DNA of 64,000 nucleotides from Litomosoides sigmodontis (taxonomy: Eukaryota; Nematoda; Chromadorea; Rhabditida; Onchocercidae): positions 7,670,001-7,734,000 of the forward strand of contig OY718805.1 in the NCBI GenBank assembly GCA_963070105.1, in the 5' to 3' direction. Under the pieces are notes generated by a model. The model was not told the DNA's origin. It did no database searches and saw only the letters and a program-made list of their open reading frames with translations. Made by a program: the position numbers and the translations under genes. This document shows positions 43,474-57,400 of the stretch, piece after piece (positions within the stretch are counted from its first letter, which is position 1; each line of letters starts with the position of its first letter).

Positions 43474-43858
43474 ACCGGTTGGATTTCAGAATGAGATTCT
43501 CCGGCGCAGTTATACGAACTGCTTTAATCCTCCCCTTTTCAGTGTACGTGCGGTATCAAAACAGATGGGCTACAAGTAGGTACTTTTCAGCAATGATTAT
43601 AGCCCTCGTCATAAAATCGTACGTGCGTCCTCAAACGAATCTCAAAAGTCTGACGCAAACACCCACACACGCACACCACGTCACAATGCATAAACCCGCC
43701 TTGACGACCATAATGCAATGTTCTGCTGCGAAGTATTTGCGGCTGTTGCAACTCAATGACTAACATATTGAGGCGTCATTATCCGACGATTTAACGTGAT
43801 AGATGAAATAAAATAATAATATAATAAAAGAGCTGTCAACCTTAAATACCGATTTATC

Positions 43859-44073
43859 ATGACTAGACTGAACTACACTTCGTGGCATGACTAGATTGAA
43901 CTACACTTCGTGGCATGACTAGATTGAACTACACTTCGTGGCATGACAAGATTGGACTACACTTCGTGGCATGACTAGATTGAACTACACTTCGTGGCAT
44001 GACTAGATTGAACTACACTTCGTGGCATGACTAGATTGGACTACACTTCGTGGCATGACTAGATTGAACTACA
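43859..44073. repeat. 28-base minisatellite, 7.7 copies
   Basis: Seven full units and a partial one, consensus beginning ATGACTAGATTGAACTACAC and ending TTCGTGGC. Units differ at one to three positions, so the array is young or homogenised. It lies about 400 bases upstream of the acetyl-CoA transporter start codon. Confidence 0.97.
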
Positions 44074-44739
44074 TTAACAGAAGTCATTATCCAAGATGTA
44101 TTTTGTGATGGATGACATCGTACTACGCATTTTTTTTTGTCAATTTTAGTTCTTCAATTCTTAATTTCTCTTTTCATTTCTCATCTTTATACCGCCAAAA
44201 TTTGCGGTATGCTTTTAATCAAATAAAAAAATTGAAAATTCTGAGTTACTTACTTCTCAGCATCTTCACAAATTTGCATTTCTAGTGCCAAGAATTACGA
44301 GTTAAAAAATATCTGCAGAAGATGACCTACAGTTCTCATAAATTTCAATTCGACAAGACGAAAAATTAGTAGTGAATGAAAGCAAATTCTTAGCAAATTA
44401 TTTATTGAAATAGAAACTGAAGCAAATCATTGAAAACAGGTAGCACTTAGATAACTTACTGTGTTTGATGAAATTTCAAGCTGCACTTTAGAAATTTTAG
44501 TCAAAATTCAACTGAAGTTGAAAGAAATCTTCCGTACTTATCAGTACGAATACTTCACTGGTCAGAAGATTTGCTTAACAAAATTAACCCTTTATTATTT
44601 CACCAGCATACGTCAAAAAGGGAGAGAGAGAGAAGAGAGTTGAGAGTTAAATTAAACTTAAAGACAGTAATTACTTAATTAAAATTAACTAAAATCAATT
44701 AGTTGATTTCGAATTAAGATGAAAATGCCTCCTGCTCAG

Positions 44740-44820
44740 GTGGAATTGGCTGCTCAATACCTGTTACGTGGAATTGTCCGTTCAATACCTCTTGCGTGGA
44801 ATTGGCTGTTCAATAGCTCC
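44740..44820. repeat. Second 28-base tandem repeat, about three copies
   Basis: Units at 44740-44767, 44768-44795 and 44796-44820 begin GTGGAATT and contain TTCAATACCT. The copies are more diverged than in the 43859 array but share its 28-base period. Confidence 0.8.
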
Positions 44821-45268
44821 TAATTCATTTGTTTGCTTAGAACGAAACTGATAAGACTGAATGGAAGCTTCTGGCTACGGGAAAAGAAAGTGATAAAGAA
44901 GAAAGATCCTATTTGCATGTGCTCGATCACTGATAAAGTTAAACAAACAATGCATAGCAATAAAACTTCCGGGAATTCAAAAACGGTTACTTTTCCGTTT
45001 TTGCTAACATTTTCCACGATTAAACATTTAAATCAATCATATAGCATTCTCGTAACGTTAAAAGTGAAAAACATCCTAAATTAATTTCAGTGAATAAATT
45101 GGGTAACAAAAAAAAAAACTATCGTTCACAATAATTCATCACTATCGTTCACAATAATTCAATGAATTAAGGTTATTATTTTAGACTTTATGGGTGAAAA
45201 ATTAGTTTGAAAATGATTAATGGTTATTGCTTAGCATGAAAGAAGATGAAAAGTCTAGAGAGACTTAC

Positions 45269-45343
45269 GCTGTGATCGGAATCATGACTGAGAAGCGGAT
45301 CATTTATAGGTGAATGTTGAAAGGAAGTTTGATTGGAGGTCAT
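45269..45343 (-). other. Unassigned start exon
   Basis: A 25-codon exon opens MTSNQTSFQHSPINDPLLSH and ends at a strong AGC/GTAAGTC donor in phase 0. An acceptor-like TTTTCAAG lies just upstream of the ATG. The acidic dileucine-type DPLLSHDSD resembles the cytosolic N-terminus of many membrane transporters. No downstream exon could be matched. Confidence 0.3.
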
Positions 45344-47476
45344 CGGAAACTTGAAAAGACGTCGTGGTTACTTTTGGGTGACTGTTAGCAGTATGAAAAT
45401 GTTTCTAAGTGTTATTTCAAGTTTAACTTCATTAAAATCCGGTTTTTATCGACAAATTTCTTCGTGTTTCTTTTTTTTTTTCGCCTGCGAAGCAGTAATA
45501 AACAATCAATATCGCATTGTCGCAACAATCGATGCTGTTTTTGAATAGTTGAAAAAGAGCAAGTTAACTTGCAATTTAAGTGAACAGAGAAGATAATAAT
45601 TTGAAAAGTAAGCCTGAGCAATCAATGATGCAAACTGTAGCAAATGATGACACCTGGAATGAGTGTCATCCTCTTGAAGAAAATTTGTGTAAGCGGTAAT
45701 TTCAGGCACTCTCAATTAATTGTTCGCAAAGTCATCTCTGCGCCAAACAATACCATCAGGATGACGGTGACAGTAAATCAGGAAAACTTCGCAAGTATTT
45801 GAAAAAAATTGAAAGTAGCAGTAATGAATGTGGAAGCGATTCAGCTACGGCAAAAGCAAACAGCTATTACCAAAGGAAATTCATTTATGAAGTAAGATGA
45901 TAGATGACAGGATGAAAAGCAACGAGCACGTCACTGAATCGAACTTACCAAATAAGGTCTTCGCCAGAGAAGTTAACAACAGGACTGTCGTTGCTGTGTA
46001 AAAATGAACAGTAAATTCAGTACACTTCATTTCGAGGGTTAAACAAACCACCAACAGTGTCACAGCAGGTAGTTTTGGTGGTGCTGTATGTTGAAGATAT
46101 CCGTCTCATCACAGACAGATCATACTCTCTCATTTTCCGTCTGTATAGTAACACTATAAGTTAACAACAACGATAACGGTGATAATTCGCAACCTGAATT
46201 ACAATGCTTCATGTGACACTCCGGTTTTTCTCCACTCCTTGAACAGCCATTCTTTAGCACACATCTGTAGCTGACTCTTTCTCTCTCTCTCTCTCTCTTT
46301 CCTTATAAGTAGTTAATTCCTACCAAGTAAAATTTTACAGTATAAAAAAAAAGGAATGCGAAAAATGAAAAGTAATAATTTGCTGGTCAATTAGTAATGA
46401 ATTGGCAGTGAGATAATTGGAAAGTAGCAAAAATTTTTAATGAAAAAACTGAAATACTCTATGTAGAAAGGATGATAATTTTTCATTTCGCGTACGTCTA
46501 ATCTTTTTTTTTTCATGAAAACTGATAATTAAATTCAATTACAAGTAATTTCACCAATGAGGAATGTAGTAGAATTGACGCTATGCAATGCAATGCAGTG
46601 TAATAAGTAAATAATCACAGAAGTAAAAGGAATCAATTATAAAAATCATTTGAAAATCTTTTTTAAAAAACAAGATCAAATCGTTAGGCAATAGGTGTCA
46701 TAAATTTATTTACTTGGCTGCTTCAATTTTCCACTTCATTTTTCAACTTAAAAAAAAAATTAGTTCTGCCTGTAACACTAGCCATAATGATCTAATTAAG
46801 CAATTTTTTCCTTTTGAAGGAGGAAATAGGTCAGCATTAGTGCTTCTGCTTCATAAAAATCTTAGTACTTTCAAATATTCAGCAAATTTTTTAGCTAGCG
46901 AAAATGAATTAAAAAGAAAAAAAAAGAAAATGTTAAGATTATAACGTTGAAATAGTTCTACAAAAATTTCTTTTTCTCCAACGACAATTGCAAAGAAATC
47001 GGTCAGCTTTGATGTTATTGCAACGCTTAGCTTAAACAATCATAGCAAGCAAATCCGACCAAAGCAATGTAATCCATTTCTGCTCTTTTCTCATTTCTAA
47101 AAAAATTTCCTTTGTTCAACTTAAAGTACTAATTGAACGAAAAAACACTGATGTTTCTTTCCTCCGAGAAATTGATGAGCACTGAAATGACGATGAGTAA
47201 GAAATCATTTTGAAAAATTAAACAAATTGAATTCAATCTACTGATCAACTTTCACCACCTCACACAATTATTCCCGTATTTCATTTAGCAAAAAATTAAA
47301 AAACAACAACAAACGACCATAAACAGATATTTGTAATTTTTAGACGAGAAAGCAAGAAGCAAGGAAAGGAAATGTTCTCGTCGATTTAAACTTTACATTT
47401 CATCAAATTAGCAATTAAATCGATTGCTGTGAAGAGGTGCTGTTATCCAATCGATAATAGCACATGCCTTTTCATT

Positions 47477-47504
47477 TAAGTAAGTAAGTAAGTAAGTAAG
47501 TAAG
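47477..47504. repeat. TAAG tetranucleotide repeat
   Basis: Seven tandem TAAG units, immediately beside a CTTTCAG-type acceptor on the minus strand. Confidence 0.9.
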
Positions 47505-47560
47505 TAGCTGAAAGAAAAGTAAGAAAAAATGAAAAACGAAAAATGAAATGCAAAACAAAC

Positions 47561-47719
47561 ATTTGGATGTGTCGTAGCACTTCCGTCCTTCTTCACGTCG
47601 ATGTGCCTAACCGTCGCTAATCGATCCGATTTTTCCGCCGCTCTCACACCAAAGGTAATATCGTTGATGACAATAACATCGATTCCTTTCTGCTCTATTG
47701 CTGGTGAAATTCCTGCCAT
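47561..47719 (-). other. Unassigned start exon
   Basis: A 53-codon frame opens MAGISPAIEQKGIDVIVIND and runs to an AAT/GTTTGT donor. CTTACAG ends 19 bases before the ATG, suitable for spliced-leader addition. Composition is clearly coding-like. The next acceptor (47510 area) leads into the TAAG repeat and a stop within a dozen codons, so the full gene is unresolved. No domain recognised. Confidence 0.35.
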
Positions 47720-49726
47720 TTTTCAATTTTCAATTGTGCTGTAAGTTATTTAAATTCTTATCGATAAGTTTACAACCTATTAAGTTACGCTTAATGAATG
47801 CTCACGTTTAAATTTACGCTTATCATTTACAGTTAAATGCATTCCGGTTCAAGTTTATGCACTCATCGTTTACAATATTTAATAATATGTTCAGGTAGCA
47901 AGTTTGTGCTTATGAAATTATGTTCAAATTTAAATTCATACCTATAAATTATGACATGAAAGTGCTTGTAATTCCTCCGATCGTTGCGTATTTTTCTTTA
48001 AATACTTATCAGCTGTAATTTGCATTTCATTCACACATACTTTTCCATTTCATAATTGCTAAATTTTCAAACAAAAAGAAAAAAATAATAATGCACAAAA
48101 TTTGTTAATTTAATTGATATTTCAAATATTCACTGCAAAAAAAAAGTATGAAGGAAGGAAGGAAATTGTTGAAAGGAAAAAGAACGGTGAAAAAAAAGGA
48201 GCGAAAACAATGGAATGATTTGAGATGAAGAGGTGAATGTTTGAAATTAAATCAGACGAAAAGAAATCACTGTGAAATTTAATTTTTATAAAAACAAAAA
48301 AAAAATGGATAATATTTCAAAGCGATGCGTATCCTCTCGACTAAAGCAAGTTTCGCACTAATTACTAATGAAAATAATTAAGAAGGGGGAAAAAAACAAG
48401 CGATCTAATCCAATCATGTTTTGCTTCTTTTATTTTAGAAAATAATAATTAAAACAGCATACATATACACGTACGCACGCACGTAGATATTTACCTTTTA
48501 TTTTATTTTTTTTTTAAGAGAACGAAATAATTTCATTCTAAAATTAAGGAACAAAAAAAAATGATTTTTTTTTTCCGAAATCTTCGACAAAAGTACTTAA
48601 AGAATGCTGTTTAGGTGATAAATTAGGAAGGAAATAATCTATCATCGCTTAACAGTTCCCAAACAGTAGGATGTTGACATTTGTAAACAAATGTTCAAAA
48701 TGTGAATTGTTCACGCGTACACTGTTGGTATTTTTGTAATTTCCTTTCTTTTTTTTTTGCATGGCACATGAATTTTCCAATCATTTCGCTCACCCATCAA
48801 ACTAAAGGACAATAAAAAAAAAAGAAGCAAAAAAACTTCAACATTTCTTATTGCAAAAAAAAAGAAATTCGAAAAAATTCAATTTCAATTTCATTTCATT
48901 TTTGCTTTTCCTTTGTGATAATTTTTGCAAAATTTTTCTGATAATCATTTTATGCTTGTGCAGGAAAAAAAAACGATAATGTATGGAATAAAATTATTTG
49001 AAAAATTCACTCTCTCATGTGAATTGAAAGCAAAATTAGAAGCACATTGATAGATAGTCAGGTAGAGGTGGGTCGGCAGGTTACCTGTAATCAAGAAAAA
49101 CAGGACAGCAAAGATATTTGCATTATTGTCGTTGATAATGATCAATAAGTTTTGTAGCAGTAAAATAATAATAATAATAGGAAAAGTGGTAGCTACTGGT
49201 GCAACACAATATATGATGGAATTGCTGCTATTCTCTTATTATATTAAAAATATTTGAAATCATCTAGACGAGTGAATATAACCTGAAACGACAGGTTTTC
49301 AACGCGTATTTAGAACCTGTCGCATCATGCTTTTTCCTATTTTTAAAATTCACATCATTTCAAGGATTGATAAAATTGAAATTAAAAAATGATTCAACTA
49401 TATGCTTCTAATGTTTGTTTGTTTGCTTGTTTGCTTAATGTGACGAGAAATTAAAATGAACATTTTTAATCATTTTTCTTTCATTTCATTTCATCATGCA
49501 TCGAATAATTTTAAAACGTTTTACTGAAGGAGAATGCAAATGTATGTATGCCTTAGAAGAATTGCTGCACTTAATTAACTAATTGTTCATAGTAATTGCA
49601 ATCTATCGCCTTCAGGTATTTAATAGTTTTGTTGTTTGGATCGCCTCCTCCGCTCGCTTACGCTTATCCAGAACTCTTCTGCCTGTTCGGATCGAACACA
49701 CGAAGATGGACCGTAGACTGTTACGC

Positions 49727-49744
49727 TTACGCTTCTTAAGAAGC
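49727..49744. repeat. 18-base perfect palindrome
   Basis: ACGCTTCTTAAGAAGCGT reads the same on both strands and sits in a cluster of repeated TTACGCTTA words at 49650-49750. Confidence 0.7.
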
Positions 49745-51459
49745 GTTAATTAATTGTAAGATTGTAACTACAGTCTATCAGTTACAGCTAAGTTAGAGAA
49801 GGAGCTCCTCCAACTTAACCATAAACTTTATGAGGAGGAGGAGGAAGAGGAAATTGAAATTAATTTTTGCAATGTAAAAAAAGTGATGGATATTTTTCTT
49901 GAAATGCGATGGGTGCGGTGCACTCCTTTCTTGTCTTATTACACATCCTTTTTCTTCACATCATTCGTCTGATAAGCTTATCATTTCACTGTTCACCCAT
50001 TCATGATAACAAGAAATTTTTTAATGATTCAAATTATCATACGAAAATTTGCTAAAGAAAATGGTAATAAAATTGGCGAATGAAAAATTACATTTAAAAT
50101 AACTTTTTCACATTTACATGCATTTCAAGAATTTTCCTCTTCGCTCAGCTGTGAGCGCACGAAGAACTAAAATGTTGAAATTTTACAAAATCTATTTTGA
50201 ACACAACACATATACACACACACACATACACATACACAGACAGGCAGACAGACGGACAAACACACAGACAGATCACATAAAGGTAGAATTTTGATGTAAC
50301 GTCAAATAAATACGTTTATGCGTCATTTAACCCTAAAATGATCGGGATAAGCAGCGCAGCGCATAAATGTGGTAAAACGGTAAACCGGTTTCACGCCTAA
50401 TTCCACTGTATCATACCAGTTGTTTAAACTGTTTTATTTTAACATTTCCCACGAAACGACAACATTCCAGCTGCGCTTCATTGAAGGATGGGAACACAAA
50501 TTTTGCAAATGAAATTATTGAAAATTTCATTGAATTTCAGTAGAAAGCATTGTAGTATACTTTTTTCGTTTAATTTTTTTTTTTTGTTTTTGAATGGCAC
50601 AAATAATTCACACAAACATTTTCTACTCATTCATCTCTTGCAATCGATAAAATTATTAATGTTTATAAAATAAATTTAATTATTGATTCAAAAATAGCCT
50701 ATTAATTCATTTCTTTTTTTGAAGTAAAATATGAGCAATTAATGGTAGTAGCAAATGATGTAAAGTTAAGTAATACAAATTAAGAAATTAAACAAAAAGC
50801 AGAAATGTGTTGCGAATGAGCAAGCAACCTAAAACGCAAGAATGAAATCACAACAAGAACAATAAGAACAACTAATTATGCGCTTAGAAGAGATGGAGAA
50901 AGAAAGATAGAGGAAAGGTGATGATAGCAAGCTACTCTTATTCATTTCTAAAACTAATTGTTAGATAAAAAAAAATTAGCTCATTCATTAATGTGGCGAA
51001 AGTTAAGAAAAAATCCACAATAGGGGAATAAAGGCATTAAAAAAATTCAGCTAATTAATTAGTTAATTAGCTATATATTGTCCATTTTACTAATAATACA
51101 TGCAATTTCAATTTTATCTTATCCAATGCAACTAATTGATAACAATTCATCCATTTTGCTTATAAATCAAAAATGAAGAAAGTGGAAAGGATGATGACAG
51201 TTATTGTTGTGCAATTTTTTTCACTTTTTTTTCTCTCAATTTTTTTTTAGCGAATGAGGAAACGCGCTAGTGTCGCAGTTTTACGGTAGTGTCTTTTGTT
51301 ACAATTCAGGACAATTCATTTCATTTATTTTTCTCTCTTCCTTCATACTTCATCTCAAATGGAACTTTGCAGCATTGATCGCTACATTATGATAATAGCT
51401 CGGAGATAGGTGCTAGATGATAGATAGATAGTACTAGGCGATAGATGGTACTAGATAAG

Positions 51460-54400
51460 TCATTCGGTGAAGCTTGGCCGACGACTTTGTGATATTGGTG
51501 GTACTTTACCAATGTTATTGCTAATTATTTCGTCCAAATTTGGATGCAATCTTTCCAGCGCCATTCTTCGTGCATCTCTGTAATAGCAAAAAGTAATTCG
51601 ATTATTGTATCAATCTGAGTTTGAAAATTTTTAACCTTTGATTCCAATTGATTTAATTTATAAAAACCAATTGGAATAATTATCAATCGTTTGCATACAG
51701 CTAAACAGCAGTGTGCCCTTCCCTCTCTCCTCCTCCCCCCTTCCCCTCCCCAATCCTACCCCCCGCCCCTCCCCCCCCCAAAAAAACACTTATCTCATCA
51801 AACGATTAATTTTTAAATTATTCTAGATGCTCAATTGTCCATAACTGTAAGATTGAACGGAAATACCTGTAAAATACTCCTAAACTTCTCCAATCTAACA
51901 ATTCACTTAGACGTTCCGTACGATTACGCATTATAATACGTTGACGTCGTGAAAGTCCACAAAAGTCATATAACACCTGCGCTAAATCACGTACTGAACC
52001 TTCGCAATCTTTAAACCGACGATCAATCAAGTAAACACCGTATGATGCAGCATCTTCCACGTTTTGCTTAAACTTTTCTCTGATAATAATTTGCACCGCA
52101 TACATTACACTGTTTGCTTTTATCAGTTAAGCAGCAAACTTTATACGTTTTCATTTGTAGTATAATTTAAATTTTAGAAAAATTATTTCCATTCATCTCT
52201 TTATAGAGAATAGCAGCAATTAATGAGTGAGGGAATTAATGATCAAAAGTGTTCACCGCATATGAAGCAGTATTATAAGTGATAAATTTCAAGTGATAAA
52301 ATAATATGCTTATAAATTTGGGAAAAAAGGTACACGCATGAAACAGCCAAAACCGGAAAGATTGGTAGACACGGATGGGACACCCATCACCGTACATTCT
52401 GCTGGAGTGTAGCCCCAAGGTTCATAGTAACTTGGAAAGACGCCGATGTGACAGCCACGTACGAACTCCTCATAATCAAGACCAATTAGCGATGAAACTG
52501 ATGACAAGAATTCTGTAATGCAAACTCACTTGACGTCATATCATTTGAATAGACGTAAATGAATTAAATAATCGTAAATGGGCAAAAAACGTAAACAAAC
52601 GTTAAAAAAGTTTATCAAACGTGAATATGAAATGGTAATATTAGGATTCGATCTGATCGCTTTACATCATCATATCATTTTTTTATGAATGAGGAAAAAA
52701 AACGTGTAAGTTGAATTGTCACACTTACCTGGATGGAAAATAACTTTCACTCGATCACTGGGATTATTGATAAGTTGGGTGCGTCGGTTTAATACGTGAT
52801 CAGACGGATCTAACATGTTATGCGTGCAGATTGGTGGTAATTCACGTTTTACCGTTGCCATAATACATCGTTTTAACTGGAACTTTCAGGAATAATAAAT
52901 ATTTTTCAAATAGTAGCAAAAACTTTCCATAATACCAAAAAAGATTTTTGTCTTAAAAAAAAATTTTAATTTGGGATATTTTGAAGAAGGAAAAAAGGCG
53001 ATCAGTTTGCGATTAATTATCGTTGATATTTGATTAATGATTGATGAAATTAAAAAATTTAAATGATTAAGAATTTATGCAATATCAAATCATTCCCCTC
53101 AACTCTAATCTATTTCAACTAAGGAATTACGCTTGAGTGTTTCATAAAGCTTGGATAATTATGAAATGTTATTGTTGATAATAATGCTAATAATTTCATT
53201 TAATTTTAAATTTACATATTATTTGAAAGGAAAATTATTTATCGATTTTTTAGTTTGTTATGCTTAACTCCAACGATCAATTAGCATTCATTTCACTTTT
53301 ATTACAACAAATCAGGAAATGATGGGAAAGCAATAAACAAATGAAATGCTCGTTGGTGTGTGAGAAAGAATTGAGTGGAAATTTGAAAGTGAGGAGGTAT
53401 TATGCAAGTCTGACTGACCTGAATTCGTTCCGCTGGTAGCAGTAATTCATCCTTATTTAAAATATGTCCTTTAAGGCATGACTCAAATATCCTCACAGCA
53501 ATGCTTTCTTTAATTTTATCAATCGATTCTCGTAATTGCTTTGTTACCGCTTGTCCTTTCAGTGATTCAACGTTGAATGAATTTTGTCGCCGCTAAATGA
53601 CTCTTCCAGGTGAAAGGTAAAACAGTGCTGTATAAGTTAATTAGGAAGGTGATCAGTTCAGTGTGAATATCAATTAGATGTGGTTGAATTCGATTTGAAA
53701 ACTAAACTTTCCTACAGCTATCTCCGTTCTTCAGCTTCAGCTTCAGTCACGTAGAGAGATATTTTGCAGTTCAGTTACGCAACGTTAACTGCGGAAATTT
53801 GCAAAATGCCTATTAAAGAGGTGAAAGAGAATGAGTGTTGCACTCTAAATGAGATAATTGTAATGATTGAACTGTTGAAAATAAAGAGAATTGACCAGTT
53901 CAGTTCACTATTATCATCTATCTATCGGCGCGAAATTGACGTGGAAAACGAACCAGGATAGATGATGAAAGCCACTACGGTAATGTCACGATAGCGTGGA
54001 TCAACGGTTGTTTTCAGGTAGTAATTTAATTTAATCTGGCCAATGATTCGATGAAGAGATCGCCACCTTTGTTCATAAATTCATAGCGCCCAGCGCTAAA
54101 CATATATATTGTCTTGTCCAAATCAAAATCATAGTGACCATGGAAGTGTCCACGAATGAAATTGTTAATTTTTTCTTTCGCTAGAGCATGTGAATTCTGT
54201 AAAATGTAATAATTATCGTTCTTTTCCGTCTTAAAAAAAATATAATACATTTTAAAAATGATTTTTCATTTCGCAATAATTATTCACCTTTTTTACGTAA
54301 TATCAATGGTTAAATAAAGAAATATTATCAGATTATCCGTGTGATCGCAATAAACGTAAAGATTACAAAAAAATGGAAAATTCAACTGGAAGGAAAAACG

Positions 54401-57400
54401 CAAATTCTCAAATGGTAAGTGTAAATTGAAAACCTGAATCTTTTCAAATCTCGAGTTAGAAAAGTTTGTTGTGTGATGGAAACTACTCGATAAGAATTGA
54501 AAATCATAATTGCTCCACTAATTGTAGCAGCAAAGAGCAAAACAGTTTCACAGCGATGTGAAAAAAAAGAGTGAAAGAAAGTGAAAATGAAATTTCATAC
54601 GTGTCAATTTAACGTTTTCAGTTACGAATGTTTTGTAGCGTCATCTCTACCTCATTTCTCATTTTCAGTAATTTCTGCAGAAATCATACGATGTGTTTTG
54701 TTTTTTTTTTTTTAATTTTAAAAGTTTTTCGAACATTTTTTAGAAATTGAAAATTGTTATTGACAGTGCAAATAAAGCTATTAGAAAGAAATGCATCGCT
54801 AAATTATTGCCTTTTTTTTTAATTTCAATCTCAATTGTTCGATTTTTCTCCCTTCCCTCTCAGGGAATCGATCCATGTTGTGTTTAGAATTTGAATTACA
54901 AAAACCATTTGAATGATTTTAGCATCGATGCACGTAGAAATTTAAATTCTTTCATTGAAAAATTTAATGAATAAAAAACAGAACGTGCAATTCCTCATGT
55001 TTTCCACATTATCGTACTACCATTTAATCGTTTTCAACAATTTAAGCAAATAATCGTTTAGGTTTTTCCCTTTCTCCTCATTTCCACCTCATTTCTGCAA
55101 CTGTTAGCTGAGTTACGAAGTAATTAGTGACCTAATAAAGTAAAAGTAACCTAAAAGCAAATTTACAGTGTAAAAAAGTAATTTAAATTGTTGCTAATAT
55201 TTCCTTTAATCATTAATGCTAAAGTCTAATTATTATTGGTATAGGAAACAATCTTTTAGCTTCTCTAATATTTCCTCCTCTTTCTCTTCTGTAAACGAGG
55301 AAAACAATGGAATAGAAGTTTAGATGAAAAGTGTGAATAACCTGAAATTCATGCAAAGCGGCAAATTTGACAACATTCAGACCATTGGGTGTTAGAATAT
55401 CCGGCTCTTGATGAATTAAATGTTCCGCTTCAATACCTGTTATTTCGCTGACTGTTGTAAAAACGTGTGCCATGTGACATGCTACTCGTTCCATACAATA
55501 TTGATGATAAATCTAAGATGAAAAGATTTCTCAATTCAAAAATTTCTTGCAATAGAAATATTTATTGAGAAATTTTTTCCTTCCCTCAAATGATTGAATA
55601 ACTTTCATATAAATATTTAACTCAACAGAAACAAAAAAAAAATTTTCAATAAAATATTTAAATTTTAAATTTCTATGATTAACTAATTATCATTAAATCT
55701 AGCATGATAAGCAATCAATCAATTCTATCCAATGTAAAATGTGAGAAGAGAATTTAATTGCTAATTTAATTAAACGCTTGACATCTGTCCTAAATAAGCA
55801 ATTGATAATGAGATGAGATTTTATGAAGTTTAATGATGTAGCAGAAAAGTTTTTGAAACGAAATGAATTGCTAATTTGTTAAGTTGGTTGAGATGATGAT
55901 ATCTGTCCTAAGCTTATCACCTAAAAGTTACATTTCGCTTTCCAGCTTCTTCGTCCAAATTGAATCGATCAATATTGTTGTAAAGATCATGGCCACCAGC
56001 TGCTAAGTGTCGTCCGAGCAACGTTGCGTGTGCCGTGTATATTAACGCAACGTCAAGATTCCACAATTTTGCATTAATCAATCCAACACCTTAATGAAAA
56101 TTAAATGAAACTTGGAAATAATCCATATAGTAGGATATTTCGTACGATAAAGTAAGTTTTGAGCGATTTACTTAATTTGTCGGATAGATGTAAAGAATTT
56201 AGCTGTGAAAAATTATTATATTAATAATAATAAGGAAAAAGAAATGCCGTGATTGAGGAATGATTAAGATCAAAAAAAAGACTTAGTATTGTCGGTTCTT
56301 TTTCCGGATGATAATCAGCAATGGTTTATGGTTTAACAGTATGAAAGTACGCACTAGTTGCCATTCATGGAAATGTGAAATGACCAAGCTTCGATAGCCG
56401 GAATTCCTGTATGAATCCAGAAAGTGTTTCAGGAACATTGCAACCATAAAGCCGAAGATCACTGCATCATTTGATTGAGTGTCCTCATGTGGAACACCAA
56501 TTTGACAACTGAAATTAGCTACATTATTTCTAACTAATTGAATTGATATATTAAGTAGGTAAAAAGGTTTGCCTTTTTATTGCATTTAATTAATTAGAAA
56601 GAAAAATGAAAATAAGCAATTGACAAGCAAAACAAGATGAATTTCAATTTGTGAAACTATGTGTGAAGAAGGAAAGAAAGCGAGCATTTCATCCATTTAC
56701 TTAAATAATCTATTTACTTTAAAATAAATCCTTGCACATTCAGTCTAGCAAAAATTTTAGGAACTAATTATTGCATTGAAATTTATGCAGCTAACAACCT
56801 ACTAGCTTGCATCTATTATCACCAACATTTTATCTGCTAAATTATTATTTCTTTACCTCTTAAAAAAATGGCTTATCTTTTTAAAAAAAAATTTTCAATT
56901 ATATTTTTGATTAAATCAAAAATTTACAAATTTCATTTCTGAGAATGTGAAATACTCATCGTTTCAGGAATTGCCATAGAAAAATTGTAACTAATAAGTT
57001 AAAGTTGCAACATTGGTAACAGTTAGCAGCACTTGCTGAGCGCTGTAACTTCAAGTTAATACACTTCAAATAGGTAGATGAAATGCAAAAAAGGAAAATG
57101 ACACTGAAACAATGGATTAATTCAATCTTCTCAAAAAAGAAAAAAAGAAAAAAACTCAATACAACAGTATTGTAGGATACTACGATAATAAAAGTTCCAG
57201 TTTACGTTGAAAATTTCAGTGGAGCAATAATGGGAAAAATAATGCTTCATTTTATTACTAGCATTCGTTTAGCCTAACCGTTCATAAAGTTCCTGCTTCC
57301 AATCGTTCATTTTCCTGGATCCGGAACCCAAATCAAACAGTATCACTTTTGGATAGCCATCAATTAGCCAACGTCCATGAACTGTCTGAAAATTCAAATG

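Larger units (their letters stand above)
43474..51459. other. Gene-poor 8-kb interval
   Basis: Between the acetyl-CoA transporter start and the glycogen synthase 3' end I find no recognisable gene. The interval has two 28-base minisatellites, simple repeats (CT near 46280, TAAG near 47477, CA near 50210, GATA-like near 51410) and two unassigned minus-strand start exons (45269-45343 and 47561-47719). An 18-base palindrome lies at 49727-49744. Confidence 0.45.

Noticed and set aside
43301..43763. Plus-strand ORFs antisense to the transporter's first exon
   Set aside because: They overlap a verified exon in the opposite sense and carry no domain.
49681..49735. Possible short Arg/Leu-rich peptide MDRRLLRLRFLRS
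   Set aside because: Thirteen codons made of repeated TTACGCTTA words; no signal of translation.
52310..52418. An apparent missing donor at the end of the glycogen synthase exon ending GFGCFM
   Set aside because: Using CGT/GTACCT as donor and TTTAAG as acceptor restores frame and length (FMRQNVEDAASYG), so this junction is not counted as a lesion.
56351..56508. A lost donor in the glycogen synthase exon ending HEWQ
   Set aside because: A GTACTT donor nine bases after TGGCAA-C keeps phase with the next exon; only the residues change (LVR for AG), so it is noted as a substitution and not as a frame break.
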